From positions 1,275,281 through 1,339,280 of the forward strand of contig OZ038322.1 in assembly GCA_964035795.1 (NCBI GenBank): a stretch of 64,000 bases of DNA, in the 5' to 3' direction. Below are positions 47,041 to 62,000 of this stretch, piece after piece. The DNA comes from Pterobdella sp. o SKG-2022. Its lineage: Eukaryota; Annelida; Clitellata; Hirudinida; Piscicolidae. The position numbers were made by a program, and so were the translations under genes. The notes beneath the pieces are model-generated. The model saw only the letters and a list, made by a program, of their open reading frames with translations. It was not told where the DNA came from and did no database searches. Position 1 is the stretch's first letter. Each line of letters opens with the position of its first letter.

Positions 47041-50000
47041 ACTTGAATCAGGCTTTTTACAGCAAAAAGTTGAGAAAAAAAGTAAGTTTAAAAAATGCAA
47101 AATTCTTTGAATAGAAAAATATTGTTTTCTCGAAAATGATGACTCAATGAAATGAGATTTCAAGTCAAATTTAAATTCTTTTTCTCAAGTCTCAGTGGCT
47201 TTCTGAGTAAAGTTAAATGGTTGAAACTCACCTACTTATATAGATAAAATAATTTTTCCACCGATAAAAATTTTTAACAAAACATCATGGGTTTGATTAT
47301 CGGTGTTTGAAATCCACTTTATTGTTTGAGCCCAAAAACCTCTAAGCCATTTCTTCTCTTAATGTCATCCGAAAATTTAACAGATCATTTAGTTATACAA
47401 GAATTTAACGAAGTGTTAAGCAATGGAGTAGGTCCGATTGGTCAGTTTAAAAAAAATCTTATAATAGAAAATATTATCGAGTTGAACATTGTGTTTAATT
47501 TATAACCTGCTACAAAGAAGTTAACATTGATCGCAAGTACTCAACGTTTGTCTCCGCCATGTATTCAAATGCAGGTTAAACACCAGCTTATATATCAAAA
47601 AATTCCATCGTTTTAGATTACATATACACTACGCATTAAACACTTTTAAAATCTTGCTGGAAAAATAAAAAAATGAGATAGGTACAAAATGATTATGACG
47701 GAAATATTAAACATACTCTTAACATCTTCGAAATAAAGCAAACCATTAACGTTAGAGAAATTTTGAAAATATACAATAATTATATTCAAACTCCCATATT
47801 TATGAAAAATTTCCATCATAGTACGATACAAGCTTAATGATTTTAACTTTTTTTTTGAAGTTTTAAAAACACGAGTGTTTTTTTCGCAGTAGCTACAATA
47901 CACAATGCAAATGATCACAATGGTTCCGACACTTAATTAAACGATATAACAATAAACTGTGTTGAATTATGATAATCGTTTTTTAACCACAAATAAACCA
48001 TTATTTTTTCCATTATAAGCTCGTTATTTCTTCTCATAAAACACTCAGAATTATCCATAAGTTGACAATGATGAAATTATGACATTTTATAAGTAAAAGC
48101 TTCATAAGTTTAGTCTTTGAAAGCTTCTAATTTCTTGATTTAATATAAAAATGCCGAGTTTAAAAAAAATTGATAAAAAATATAAAAGTAGCAGCTATTA
48201 AACTTGTCAATATCTTTAGAATTCACAACTGAAATAGAGTTGTTAAACAAACAATCAAAATTTTTATTTGTTCTGATACTTTTAGTTTAGTTTTTTATAT
48301 AAAAAAAGTTGTTTTCAACTTTTTCAACAAAGTTATAAAAAAATAACACAAGATAACTACGTAAGTCAAATATCTCATGATGAATTAGCAAACACTTCTC
48401 TCCAAGTTTCCGTCAAATAACCTATAGCAATTTTCTAAATTAGCTTCTTACACACATAAATCCATTTAGAAATTGGAAGGTAGATTGGATACCTTTAATG
48501 CACCACTGTCGAACTTAATAATATCTCCTATATTTTAATAGCCAACTAATATTATTTTATTTTTCATTCGTATAAATCTTACTGATATCATATTAAAATT
48601 TTAAATTGATCGAATTTTTTGGAGACATCTTATGTATCTTTTTTAATTCAATTTCCTTGATTTTTTTGCTATATATACCAATGAATTATGACAAAGTTGA
48701 ATTTGTTGAAAATTTTTGTTTTTTGAAAAATAAATGTATCTGAAATCTTCCTCATTTATTGAAAAAACCAAGAAAATCTAATTCTCTTTGTTTTTGACTT
48801 TCATTTTTTCAGGCTCATGCATTGAAACCATTTGCTTCTTGGACGTTGGTATTAGAAACAAATTTTCGTCTCACAACTATTCATTTTTGAAAAATATATA
48901 GAACCAGATCAGAAGGAGTTGCATTTTTTGGATTTTCAGACATGGTGAATTTACGTTTGTGGCTATTCGGGTTTAAAATATTAACTTAATATCATGGATA
49001 ATAATTTGATAAGGATAATAAAGCATTTGAAATGTGACTAAATATGAAAAAAGTAATAATGTTTTGACCTTTATGATGGAAAAGTTAGAAAGAACATTGG
49101 TACTCTAAAACGAACTTTCACGTGGAAGAAGCTGATCGTTTTGATGGAAATTCCACTCTTAAAGATACTTCAGCTGCTAAAAGATGTTAATCAAAGTAAG
49201 AAGATGAACAATAATAGAAAAAATGTGAGCACATACAAAATACCCTCTCAGCTATATATTAAGTTATGGATGCAGAGGTAGGGAGAGATTGTTGATGAGT
49301 GAGTGCCCATTAATTTGGTAAAAATTCTAGCAGACCACAAGTTTCCTTCAGATTGATTACTCCTCATTTTTAAGCATCATTGGGCTTTTTGAGTTACATG
49401 CTTGGTATGTTTGCATCTCTTGCACCAACTGTTCTACAGTCTTAGCCGACATAGACTGTGGCAATAATTGAAAAAGAATTTGACCCTATGTCTATTTTTA
49501 AATGTTTTTTGCGTGGCACTCCAGAAAATTATCGAATTCCTACCAACCAAAAGTACTAAAATGAACAATTACTGTAGGGAGGTTTGCATCAAAAGCCAAT
49601 CAGTTCTGTTTTTGCAGCTCAAATGTTTAGTAGGGGTGAAGGCCTAGAATGCTGTATGAAATATGCATTACATGAAATTTATAGAACGCATTTTTAGTGT
49701 TCCTCAAAACGCTTGCTACATAATAATTTTAAATCCAATTGAAACTAACAGAATACAAAAGGCTGACACACGAAGCCAATAACTCGTTGTCAACATGTCC
49801 CTCTTGAGTTGAAGCTATTCTCATGAGTTTATTTCAATTTTAAACACATTTTATCGAAAACCATGTTGACAATACCTTATTTAATTTCAAATTTTTACAC
49901 AGTAGTGTCACTAAATTCAAGACGTGATTCGAAACAGCCAGCTTAACAATGAGGAACAACATTCAACTATAGAATCAGTATCAACGAAAAATCCTAGTAC

Positions 50001-50045
50001 TAATAAGTTATAACTACTCAATGATGCCATCATTGGGACGCCAGG
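47041..50045. other. 3-kb intergenic, no feature supported
   Basis: AT-rich with short open frames only (for example 47646-47918 minus). I found no domain, structured repeat or RNA gene. A diverged transposon cannot be excluded. Confidence 0.35.
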
Positions 50046-53000
50046 TTAGTAGGGGATCTGGTTCTGTAGATACTGCAACATGTCATATGTCTTTCCTCTC
50101 TTGCTCATGTAGCAGTGGTAGATGACATTCAACATGTAGTTGGCAGCCTCCTTCTCACTCAGATCAGCCTTAAATCTGTCCCTCAGAAACTTGATGGTCC
50201 TGCCTCTGAAGCAGGGCAGTCCAGTATCCAGCATCAACGACACCAAAGACACTATCGACTCTCGATGCTGCCTGTCAAACAATTATTTATGGTTGCTATA
50301 TATAAACAAATAACTTGAGATTGGCCACAAGATTTTTTTGATATTGGCAATGATATAAAAGATTTGAGAATTATTCCACCTGAGTGCCAAATAGCCTCTG
50401 ACACAGAGCTCCTGGAACCATTTGTAAGGTGCTGCCTCCATCGAGCCACCCATGATCATCACCATCTCCTCATTTAGCTTGAAATCAGGCTCCCATCCCA
50501 TGTTTCCTCCCGGAGAACTCTCGAACATAAAACCAAAATCTGCAGAGAATATGTCGTATTATTAAACAACAATGAAAAGTGATGAAGCTACCGATATGAA
50601 TGATGTGTCCTTGACTGTCTATCATGATGTTTCCATTGTGGCGGTCCTTGATCTGTAGCAGAAAGGTGATGACGCTGTAAGCAGCCATGCTCATCGTGAA
50701 GTTTCTGCGCACCTGCATGCAATAGTTGCATCAACACTATAGGATACCTAACAGAAGTACCTATTAATACATCATAATCAGATAGCATAATACTAACTTG
50801 AAGCGTATCGTTAATTCGTCAAAGTTGGTTATTATAAATGATTATATAAATTTTTATTATCATTGAACATAATTTAATATTATCAAATTGAAAAATTATA
50901 AAAATACTCTTTAAATAATTTTTTGACAGTCCCACGAGAAGTGGGCATGACATTAAAAGGCACCTACTCCCTAGCGTTCAAGCCTGCTAGTTGGTGGGGC
51001 TGCTACCCTTTCAGGATACAAATATAAACGACCCTTCTCTGTCCTCCATAATCCTTTGGGCTTACTAACTTTATCTTGTTTCAAGATAATTTTTTGCAAG
51101 ATCCCATATCAGTCTGCTCCCATCAGACTAGGTTTTTAGGAAGTTTTTATATGCAAAAAAAAACATCCTAGGACCAAAACTAACTTACGGTGAAATGTGG
51201 GGGTAAAAAAATAAAAAAGTGATCTCGTGAAACATGCGGAAGTTGGAAACTGATGAATGGCTTGTGAGAATCGTACAATCTATGTACAATGAAGTGAGAA
51301 GTGGGGTGAGAGTTGGTGATGAGTATAGCAACTCGTTTGATGTTCAGGTAGGTGTCCATCAAGGTTCTGTTCTTAGTCCATTACTTTTTGTTATTGTGCT
51401 GGAAGCTTTATCTATGGAGTTTCGTACAGGTTGCCCTTGGGAGATCTTGTATGCTGACGACTTAATGGTAAGTGCTCAGTCCATGGATGAACTATTAGTG
51501 AAGTTAAGAAAATGGAGATCGGAGATGGAGAAAAAGGGGTTAAGGGTGAATATGGGTAGGACAAAGTTTATGATTTCTGGTTCAAAACTTGATGTGTTGA
51601 AGAAATCTGGGAAATATCCTTGTGGTGTATGCCATGCAGGTTTGGGTAGAAATGGGATTTATTTTAGCGGTTGCAGACGTGAGTGGTGGTTGCAAAAAAT
51701 AGGTGCACATTAAATGCAGTGGCATAAAAGGTTCCTTAACCTCAAATCTTTACTTCAAATGTGCTTGCTGCCTCAGTACAGTTCGGCCTGTTAACGTCAT
51801 GATTGGTGATGAAACCCCAGAAGTTGTCCCAAAGTTCTGCTATCTTGGGGATATATTATCTACAAGTGGTGGATGTGAGCACGTTGTAAGTGTGCCTGGG
51901 ATAAGTTTCGCTAACCTCTACCTTTTCTTACTAATTGCCACTTATTTCTATTGATCAGAGGTCTTATCTTATGAAACTGTGGAAGATGCGTTGCATGGTG
52001 CTGAAACATGGGCTGTAACATTGTAATGGTATCCACAATAAACCGCTTCAAACGAAACCACCTTGCTATGAGTCGTTGGATGTGCAAAAGATAAATTTTA
52101 TTCTGACTTTTTTCTTTCTAAGCTTGACATTCAGAATGTTGAGGTAGTTCCTCGTACAGGCAGAATGAGGTGGTTTGGATCTCGCAGATGCGAAAGTTTG
52201 GGTCAAATTCTTGCAAGAAACCAGGAAGGCCAAAAAAACTTGGAACAAATTTGTATTGAATGAAAAACAAAAACTAGGCATGTTTTACACAGATTCCCCC
52301 AATCACTCTGAAAGGAAAGATGATGGATCTTTCAAAAAGCCCAACCCTTGGCAAAGGAAAACGAACAATAAAAATGATTTGATTGATTGATTCTTCAAAA
52401 AATTATTATAACACTACTTATTATTATAATAATTTTTTAATGATTTCCCTATAATTTTTAATGGAATATTATAATGTTTCAATAATATAAAATGTTATAT
52501 AGATGGTAAGAAGAACTAACATTTTGAAATGCCTGGGTAGATTCGTCGCCATACTTGGTGATGAAATACTCATACAGTCCTATGTCTGTTTGCCTGCCAA
52601 TCTGGTCTCTGGATCTTGCGTCAGCTACACACTCTATCACTCCGCTCTGTGATGATGTCATTAGGAATAGAAATGTTATATTGTTGATGATGTCACATAT
52701 GATGATGTTGGTGTGGCCTAAAGCCTCCTGAAATTCATGCCACAAAAGTCACATTTATAATTGTATTATATATAATGAAACAAACACGAACCCCGGGAGA
52801 AGTTGCGACCACTCTGTAAGGAAAGAGTTTCATCTCCAAACCAACCCCCTCCACTACTCTTTTGAACAAATCTATTATTTGCAGGGCCAGCATGTCCTTT
52901 CAAATATCACAACTCCTACATAAACTGAGGAATGCTTAAAAAAAGACAATCAAACCTGTCTGACGTCATCGCCCACTTTAAAGATGGCGGCAGTCCAATA

Positions 53001-56000
53001 CTCCTCACCCAAGTTTAGCTTGTTGTCGTCTTCTTGGATGGTGTGCAGGTTCGGGGCGCCAGAGTTGTTCTCCATGCCAACTCTTTCCAACTCGTCCACG
53101 TTGCACTTGCGCACTTTGAACCGGGCCAGGTAAGGCGCTTTTGCTGCACTGAAGCAAAGGGATTGGTCTGATAGAAGGACATTTGAATGTGGGAAAGTAC
53201 CTTTGCATGGGAATGCCTGAGTTGTAGTCGATGTCGATGATAATGGCTTCAGGGTTGGAAGGCAGATAACAGCCTGGTTGCAATGCCACCTGGTTGAAAA
53301 AGGGATTATATAACATAAAAAGATTATATGACATAAAGAGATTATGTGATATTTATTAGCCACAAACCTGCTTCAGAGCCTTTAAACAAGCCCTCTTGCG
53401 CTCTTCTCCCTTAGGAAAGGGCCTTGAAAAATCAACCAGATGAATTAGCATGCACCATACAGGGTACGAAATTGCCATACCCCCAACCATGCTTTATTAA
53501 ATATCTCGTTTAATTAAATTAAGAAATTATATTTTTTATTTTATTTGTCTACAAACATGCATAAAGGAAGTAAATTATCATCGGAAGAACAAGTCCAGAT
53601 CCTGACCTTATATCAAGTTGGAAAGTCTAGTAGAGAAATTCCATACATCATTAGACGCAGTAAAAATGTTATTTTGAAGTATTTGAAATCACCTAAAAAA
53701 TATAAAAACGCTAAAAGAGAAGGAAAGAAATCCAAAATGATCCCTCAGGCCACAAGAAGGCTGATTCGCCGAGCTAGTAGGGGCGCTATGTCCGCAGATC
53801 AACTTCGAAAAGATCAACAAATACCTCTCTCAACGCGTCGTATTTAGCAAGTTTTGAGCAATTCAAAATTCTTGCAGTATGGCATGACAAAACGTGTTCT
53901 GTGGACGAGCGTTTGGCACCGCGAAGCTAGAGTCACGTGGTGTGAGAATAAATTAAAAATTTACCATAATTGGACAAAAATCATTTTTAGTGATGAAAAG
54001 AGCTTCACTTTGGATGGTCTTGCTGGGTGTCAGTACCACTGGAAGGATTCCAGGCGCCCACCAAAGTTGTCCCTAAAACGACAATCCGGGGAGGTTCTTT
54101 AATAGTGTGGGGAGGCATAAGCGCCAACCGTAAAACACGTTTGGCTTTTTTGGAATAAAAACAAGATTTTAAAGCATATATTGGTACTTAATTCTGGATT
54201 TTTCAGCAAGATAATACACCCATCAAAGTGCACTAAAACCTGGATGGAGAATAATGTTGCCAAATTAGATTGGCCAGCTCGTTCACCTGATTGCAACCCA
54301 ATAGAAAATGTTTGGGGGTCAATGGTGCAAAATATTTACGAAAACGGAAGAAGTTTCAAGAACAAGGAAGATTTGAAGTAAGAAATTGTTTTTACCTGGG
54401 AAAATCTTTCAATTGTGTACTTAAAATAATTAATTGACTCAATGCCGACTAGGTGCATCGAAGTAATAATAAAAAGGTTATTCGAGCAACTATTGACACT
54501 GAAAAGACCCAAAAACTTTAGCACTTTCGCACCTCCAAAATGGTTTTTCACATTTATTTTTTAAGTTGCTTGTTTTTTTAATAAAATTTAAATTTTCGGC
54601 CTTTTTATATCATTTTTCTCCATTGGTCAAAAATTCATTAATTCAAAGTATAAAACACGCGATCAATGAACAAAATTATGGGTGGGCGTATGACAATTTC
54701 GTAACCTGTAAAACAAATCTTACTTGATTATCCTGGAGACATCGGTGATCTTGAAAAAGAAATCAAACTCTCGCTGGAAGAAGAGGGTAGCTTGTTCAGA
54801 TGCCTCATCCCTCATCTGCTCCATCAAGTTCTCAAGCACTATTCCCAGCTGCTCTGCTCAGCACGCCAACGTTACATTTATAAGTATATAGTGGTATAAC
54901 ATAACAATAACATGGTTAACAAAATAACTCAAACAATAATACAACATATAAAATTTATCTTGAAATTCACTGATGTAACTTAAACACTGTTATAAGCTGC
55001 ATGCTATCAAGATAAACTGTACAACCATCATATATAAGACCATCTTCATCCTTGAACACATTCGTCTTCATGTTCCAGAAGAACTGGTGGGCTAGCACTT
55101 GGGAAGACATGGCGGCCCACAATATGAACTCGTACATATAGCCCATCTATGCATCAGGTTTAATCATCAATGTTATATATGAAACCAATTTAAAAAAAAC
55201 TTTGCTTAAATAATATATATTAAACAATTATTTCTAAAATTTTCTGTAATATATATATATATATATATTAAAGTTTTTTCGAATGCTTTAATGAAGGAAT
55301 CTGAACCACAAAGCCCACTAACAGCATCATAGCGGAGTGCCTGCACCAGTTGAGGTACCAGGGATAAAAGGGTTTTCTGCATGTTAACACGATACCATAA
55401 GAAACGATGCAACTTGAAAAATTCATGTAAATATGTGCACGTATATACACACCGTGTCTTGCTGTTTCAGCACTTTGACTGCATACTGGGCGGAGATGGG
55501 GTGTGGTGGGTATTGTCGGGAGAAGTAGGAGAGGGCGGTGATGGGACAGACTGGGGCCCAGGTTAGCATGTGAATCAACTTTGGGTATATGTGGCTCACA
55601 TGTTGATGTGTGTTTGATAGATAAATAAAAAGATACTAGGATTTTGTGTTTGATATAAAATTTAATATTTTTGATCAAAATATTAATCATATAATATAAA
55701 AAATATTAAATTTTTTACGAAAATACTGCCGTTTTTAAAGCTTTCTTTTATTTCTAACAAAAAATGAAGGAGCATAGCAAAGGCAAATGAGACAATACCT
55801 CGGGAGAGTCGGCCTCAAGGAGTGCTGAAGTGGCCAGAAAGTTGAGTGCGGAGGGGATGTGTTGCACTGATAGGGGGTTCAACCTCACCAGGCGAGACAC
55901 TTCCGATGATAAGCTCTCCGAGTTCTTGAACCTGTGAAATGTTTCATGATGCACTAATAAGTGGCTTCAAAGACCCATTGAAAGACCCAACCTGCACGGC

Positions 56001-59000
56001 ATATGCACTGCCAGACTGGGTGACAAGTCCCACGCCAACTTCACCATTTCTCTGCCCATCATTTTACATCACTTTAATTAATGAGTACTAATCGATAATG
56101 TGACGGGTTACCTGTATTGTTTGTCACTGATGGGGTACGACCTCCACTTCTGAAAGACATCCTCCACAGGGAAGGCCATTTCAGACGAGTTTAGAGGGTT
56201 GTACCACGTAACCAACCTTTCAAACTCTCTGTCCTGCATCAATGGTTGAAAAGGCATTGTAAAAGTGTGGTGATACAAGATTATGTGGTGGTGGGAGAGT
56301 TTAATGTGGTGGTGGTAGTGGACTTTAATGTGGTGGTGAGAGATAGTAATATAACGATAGAAATGAAATAATCTGGTGGAGAAATGGTGAACCAAACAGC
56401 TGACCAAAAGGGCCATGAGCAGATTCCTCTTCTTTATGACACTGTTGATAAACGTCACTGCAGCTTTGGGTTGCCTCTTTGCTGTTGAAAACCAATGCCT
56501 ACTTAATTTGCCACAACGATATGAATTTCAAATTATTTTTTTCAAATCAATGGGCTTCAAAACAGAATCTTTATGAATAATGAGATGAAGCATCATGAGA
56601 TGGCTCAACCATGATTGGGAGCCTTCTTGTTGGAGGTGGCTGAAGACAGAGTGTTCATCCAGCTTTGAGATCGGATGGTCACGCTGCCTGACCCTGACAA
56701 GCATTTGTGGTGCAACGTTTATCAAACGATTTGAAACTTGAAGCACTTGAATATTAAAACACAAATAACCGGCGTCTTCTTTAAGTTGGAGTGTATTCGA
56801 AAGAGACAGTTCATCTGTGTTGTTCAATATAACAATTTGAAAATTGTAAGATTGAAAAGTGGAATATAATAAAAAACAAAGAAAGATAAAGACCAGCAAG
56901 AGGGTCAGAGTTCAACTTGAGGTACTTCTTGTCAGACTGCATGATCTGGAAGAACTTTCCTAAGCTCAAAATGTCTTCCCTCAGTTGGGAACTCTTCTGA
57001 CATGGAAATGCTGGAGGATTACTGTGGGTTGATTCAGTCTATCATACTTCTCACATACTTTCATACTACATTTTTCCTATGTTCTTAATGCAACTTATGA
57101 TGAGATTGTTGAAAACAAACCTACCAGAAATACTCGAAAGCTCCTGCGTATATTCGTTCCCTCAAAACAGTCTTCATCAGTTGATTAATGAGACCCTCAG
57201 TCTGTAGCAGTGACAGGCCTATCGACAACAACCTGGAAGATGATAAGCATGAGGGTGGCTCGATGCTGAATGTTGAGTCGCACCTGAAACGGACTCCGAG
57301 AGCTGAGATGGAAGAGGACATTTTGCAGTCATTAGTGACACTACTGGGCAGGCAGTCATAGAAAAGACAACATAACAAATTCACCTGAAAATATGAAAAA
57401 ATTGATGAAGGATTGGATAGATAGCGGAATGAAGGAAAGATAAATAGATGGATGGATTATAAATAGATCTAAGACCCACCTGATCATCGCTTAAATATCT
57501 GGCGATCTCAATCCTCTCTGCCAAGAACTGTAAAAAATGACCCCAACATGTGTACTATAACTATTGAAACAAATAACTGAAGCTTCGAATCTCAAAAACT
57601 GAGCATAGAAGCCTAACAGAATGACACTGACTTGAGTCCAAATGATGTGCGGTTCCACATCGGAAGCTGTGTCCTGAGAGAATAAACCCAACCTCATGTC
57701 GACTGTCATTTGCCATGCTACTAACATCTCTTGCAACAGCTGACATAGTGGTGATGGAAGGGATGGTACTAACAATTGAACAAAAAAAATAAACATATAA
57801 ATGTAAAGTTTAAATTTTTAAATCTGATTCTAATTAGAAAAAAAAGTATGAAGTGATGGGCTGACAGGCAAACTGAGTTGAGGTCGTGCAGAGAGCAGCC
57901 ACTGCCAAGAGGACACAGTGGCGTGCATGGTGGTGGCTGCGAAGTGGTGCACACAAGCACTGCATAGGTGCCTCAAGAGACTGCGGTCATAACATGCTGA
58001 CTGAGAAGTGGCCAAGAGGGCTGTCAATCTAAATATGTCGACAATCACTTCATCAGCATCTGTTTAGTTGCATCAGTAAATTAAACTTTTTTATTCAGTT
58101 CTAACGTAAAAAATTTTTACCAGCACTGTTGATGTCTTGCGAAAGTTTTTCACTCAGTTTCTCGATCATTTCCCTCTCATTCAACGCCAGACGCATGCCT
58201 GCGATCTGCAATGCGTCACTAATTAACACTCTTCACAGAATAACAAACACCTCACCTCGCCCAAGTAGCGACTCCTAATGGAAAGGTTGGCCATGAAGTT
58301 GGATGATGCTAAGAAGGTGGGTCTGTGCTCCAACAAGCCAGTCTGATGAGGTCAAGCAGTAATATGAAACAATTCAAACACACAAAGATTAGTACCAGAG
58401 GGTTGTTGATGCGGGAGTACCCCACAGAGTTGAGGACACTCTCAGTGGCCAAAGCAAGTCCACTGTGCTGCTTTATGCCTGCCAAGATGTTGTATGGTGG
58501 TGGAGTAGAAGCACATTTTGATACAACAAAATAATAAACATTTTTTCAGGATTAAGACTTAATAGAAATCTACATATGCATTTTGTGTCAACCCCAGTTA
58601 TTGGGACTGTAGAGCATTTAAATCTAATATGATTGATTCAAGGGTACCTAGCGTGGTGTTGTCAAGTCGCAGTAGGTACTCTATCAAGTGAGACCTGAAA
58701 GTTTAACGTCAACTGAATCATTATAATGACTTGCAATCAGATATTAAGCATCAATGCCGCATTTTGCTGACATCTCACAATATCATAATGGCGCTTTCAT
58801 CCATCCCACTCCATTTTTTCACTTGAAACTTGAAAGGTTTTCTCACAGGTAAGCACACAAAGCTACCTGGTTGTTTGGGGGGCCCACCGCATTGATTCCT
58901 GCAAAATTCCAATGCTCCTGGCTGAAAAGTCTTTCAGAGTCGTCTGTCACGTGGTGTTTACACCTCATCATTATCAACATCATCATCACCATCTTTCATT

Positions 59001-62000
59001 TTATCCCTCATAATTACGTTATTAATTGTTTCTATAATCATCTTTATATTTTAATTTATTTCACCATCCATCCTCACCATCATAGACACAATCAGAAGAT
59101 ACCTCTCTTTCAGCCATGGTACTCATCACTCGAAGTTTGTATGGTGTGCCTGGTACTGTGTACTCTGGTGGCTGGTCGTTGGGGGACTGATGGTGGGAGG
59201 AGGAATACGAAAAAGATGGAATGGGTACTGATCGATGGTGGAAGAAGAATGAACAAAAAAATGAATTGAGTAGGGACCATATTGAGAGAGGAGGAGAGAA
59301 GTTGTAGGATGTCTAACATTGTGCTTAGCACTTTGGCACTCCACAACAGGGTCGGAAACCTGAGATCATGTGAGGTTTGACTCAATTGGTATGATCAGGT
59401 GAAGACATGGTTGTGAAAGGGTAGTTCTAACAATTGAATAAAAAAATATAAATGTGAAATTCAAATATTTCAATTTGATTAACTTTTCAACAAGGATGGA
59501 TAGAAATCTGTCTGCAGATCTGCGAATAGAAGCGTAGTAGTGGTTGAAGGAAACAAGGAGAAACTGGGCATCCCTTTCCAACTCCTCTTCCAAACGTTCA
59601 GTCTTTACCTGCGAGATGTTCTCATGAGAGTGGAAAGATTTGCATTGATAAAAGTACCATTTCAGCCTTGGTGCTGACGAAGATCTCGAATGCCTTCTGT
59701 GAAACAGCTGTCATACATTTCCACATACCAGACTTGTCCTGCCTGATCCCCTGCGCCAAAATAAGTCAACAAGTTATTATACATTAGTTAAATTTGAATG
59801 AAATGATGAAATAGTGTTTGACTCTAAAATGTCAAATCGAATGAATGCAGATACCTTATCTTCCAAGTAGTTGAAAAGGCCATGGAAAGCACTGGGCTCC
59901 GTACTATACCTCACTCTGCAGGTCAATATGCATAATGCCCAAACTCCGATAGCAAATTATATTCAAGTTGTTTAGAAGATAAGAAATTATAATTTTATGT
60001 CTAAATATTAGCACCGTAAAATCTCAAGTTTGTAGACAGAGAGGAGATAGGCACACTGCGAGAATGAGAACTTGTTAATGATCGGGACGAGCTCTGCAGG
60101 GCTGTCCATCTGGCTCAGAATTGTGGCTCGCAGTTCTGCTAAGTCTGCCTGGAACATAGACCGATCTACAATGATACATATATGATAATATGAGATGACT
60201 CACCGGAGTCATGGAGGAGCTAGTCAGAACTGATGTGTACTGCAGCTCTGATCTGTGTGAGTATTTAAATGTTGTAGAAAGGTTGGTTGGAGGTGTGTGA
60301 AGTAGAGGTTAAGTGGTGTGGGAAGGCGTGGGTAGCATAGAGAAGTCAAAAACCTGAGATGCTCTTTAATGATGAGAGGGGGTGACTTGATAGACACTTG
60401 ACAAACACCTCTGTACCAATCAAACGGCCATTGATCTGTACAATTAAACTTAATGAATTTATATCGATTATAATTGAAAATAAATATCGAAACCTTTGTT
60501 GGTGAAGCCCATGACGACACAATACAGCCAGAAGTCCTGGAAGAGCTTCAAAAGACGATTCTTCGGGGACTTTATCACCGGCATGCGGTTGACCAACTGA
60601 CATTATCATGCTAGTGTTGGAGTGTGCCACAGTTAATTAAATATGATACTCACCGCTGCAATCACTGGAATGAGAACACCAAGGTTGCCTGCACTGTTTG
60701 ATGCCTTCAGGAGTGGGTGATATAGATGGGTAAAAAGAAAAATGGATAAATATGTTTCTATAAGTTAAGTTTACATAAAGTCAAATAGTATTTATTTATT
60801 CTCAACGTATTGTATGTTCAGCCCTCAAATCTCATAATGGAAGAATGGATTTGGTTGGAGGGTAGCAACCTTGATAAGCACGGAGCTCTGCTGCTCAGAA
60901 ATTCTCTTGCTTTCCAGCCCCAGCTGCACAAACAACTCCAACAGACGCACCAACAAGCCAGCCATTCTCGACTCCCCTGTGCCATTTGATATGATATATA
61001 CATTAGGGTACCGACTAGTGATTATGTTATTAGTGGATCACTGGTGGAAGTTGAACCTTGTATGTTGACTGCTATGTTGGCAAGGGCGTTGATAACCGCT
61101 GATGACACATGCCTTTATTGTTAAAAGTTTATTCTTTGAAATGTATATCACAGTTTAAATCTCACGCACCTACATATCACATTCCCCCCCACACAACAAA
61201 CTCAACACCAGACAACTAACCTCCTCACCCAACACAATACATCGACTCTACCCACAAACACACACCACACAACATGAATGACTCACTCACTTATATTGTT
61301 GAGACTTTTGACTCAGACTGCTATCAATGGTGATAGTGGCCAACATGTCCAAGACCTCCACATGGATACTACGCTGTTCAACCAAATACAACAAAATATA
61401 TAATGCAATGTCTTAAACGCGATTTATGTTTTTCTCACCCAAATGGCCCATTGGACGTAAACTTCATTGTTAAAGGTACAATTATAATATAAAACTCACA
61501 CAGCCAGCAATAATGAGACACCCTAGCTGGTCAATGATGAGGACATCAAGATTGGAAGGAGGACTACAGAACCTGTAGATGTTGATGTGTTGTGGTGCTG
61601 TTGTGGGTGAGATGAGTGGATGAATACCTCTGTTGGAAAATCTGGAAAACTGACTGGACAGTCTGATCGTGGTCTTTGAAGGCCACTGCCACATGGGCCA
61701 GAGTGAGGATAGTGTTGTGGCATACCAGTGATGGTTGTTTGCTGGAGAGCAATGAAAAACTGTTCAATATGTCAAAAATAAACCAAATTGTTTAACCTTT
61801 TGTTGTTATCTAGAATATACAATCGGTTGGAAAGACTAGAAAGGAATGCTTGGACACAATCATCGTCATTCAACAAGCCTGCCTTCAAAGCATAACTGGG
61901 AAGTTTTGTGAAATAAAAAGTTTTGGAATTTAAAAAAATAATTTGTAAAAGAAATTAATTTTAAAATTTTTGCAAACAAAAAAACGAATTTTAGAAAAAG

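Noticed and set aside
53410..53440. Acceptor at 53410 for a PI4KA exon
   Set aside because: It breaks phase with the upstream exon; the acceptor giving 53422 restores the family motif KPFPKGE in frame.
56528..56899. 123-codon minus frame as a PI4KA exon
   Set aside because: The supported exon here (56693-56610) is in another frame with proper splice sites and phase; the long frame is a shadow.
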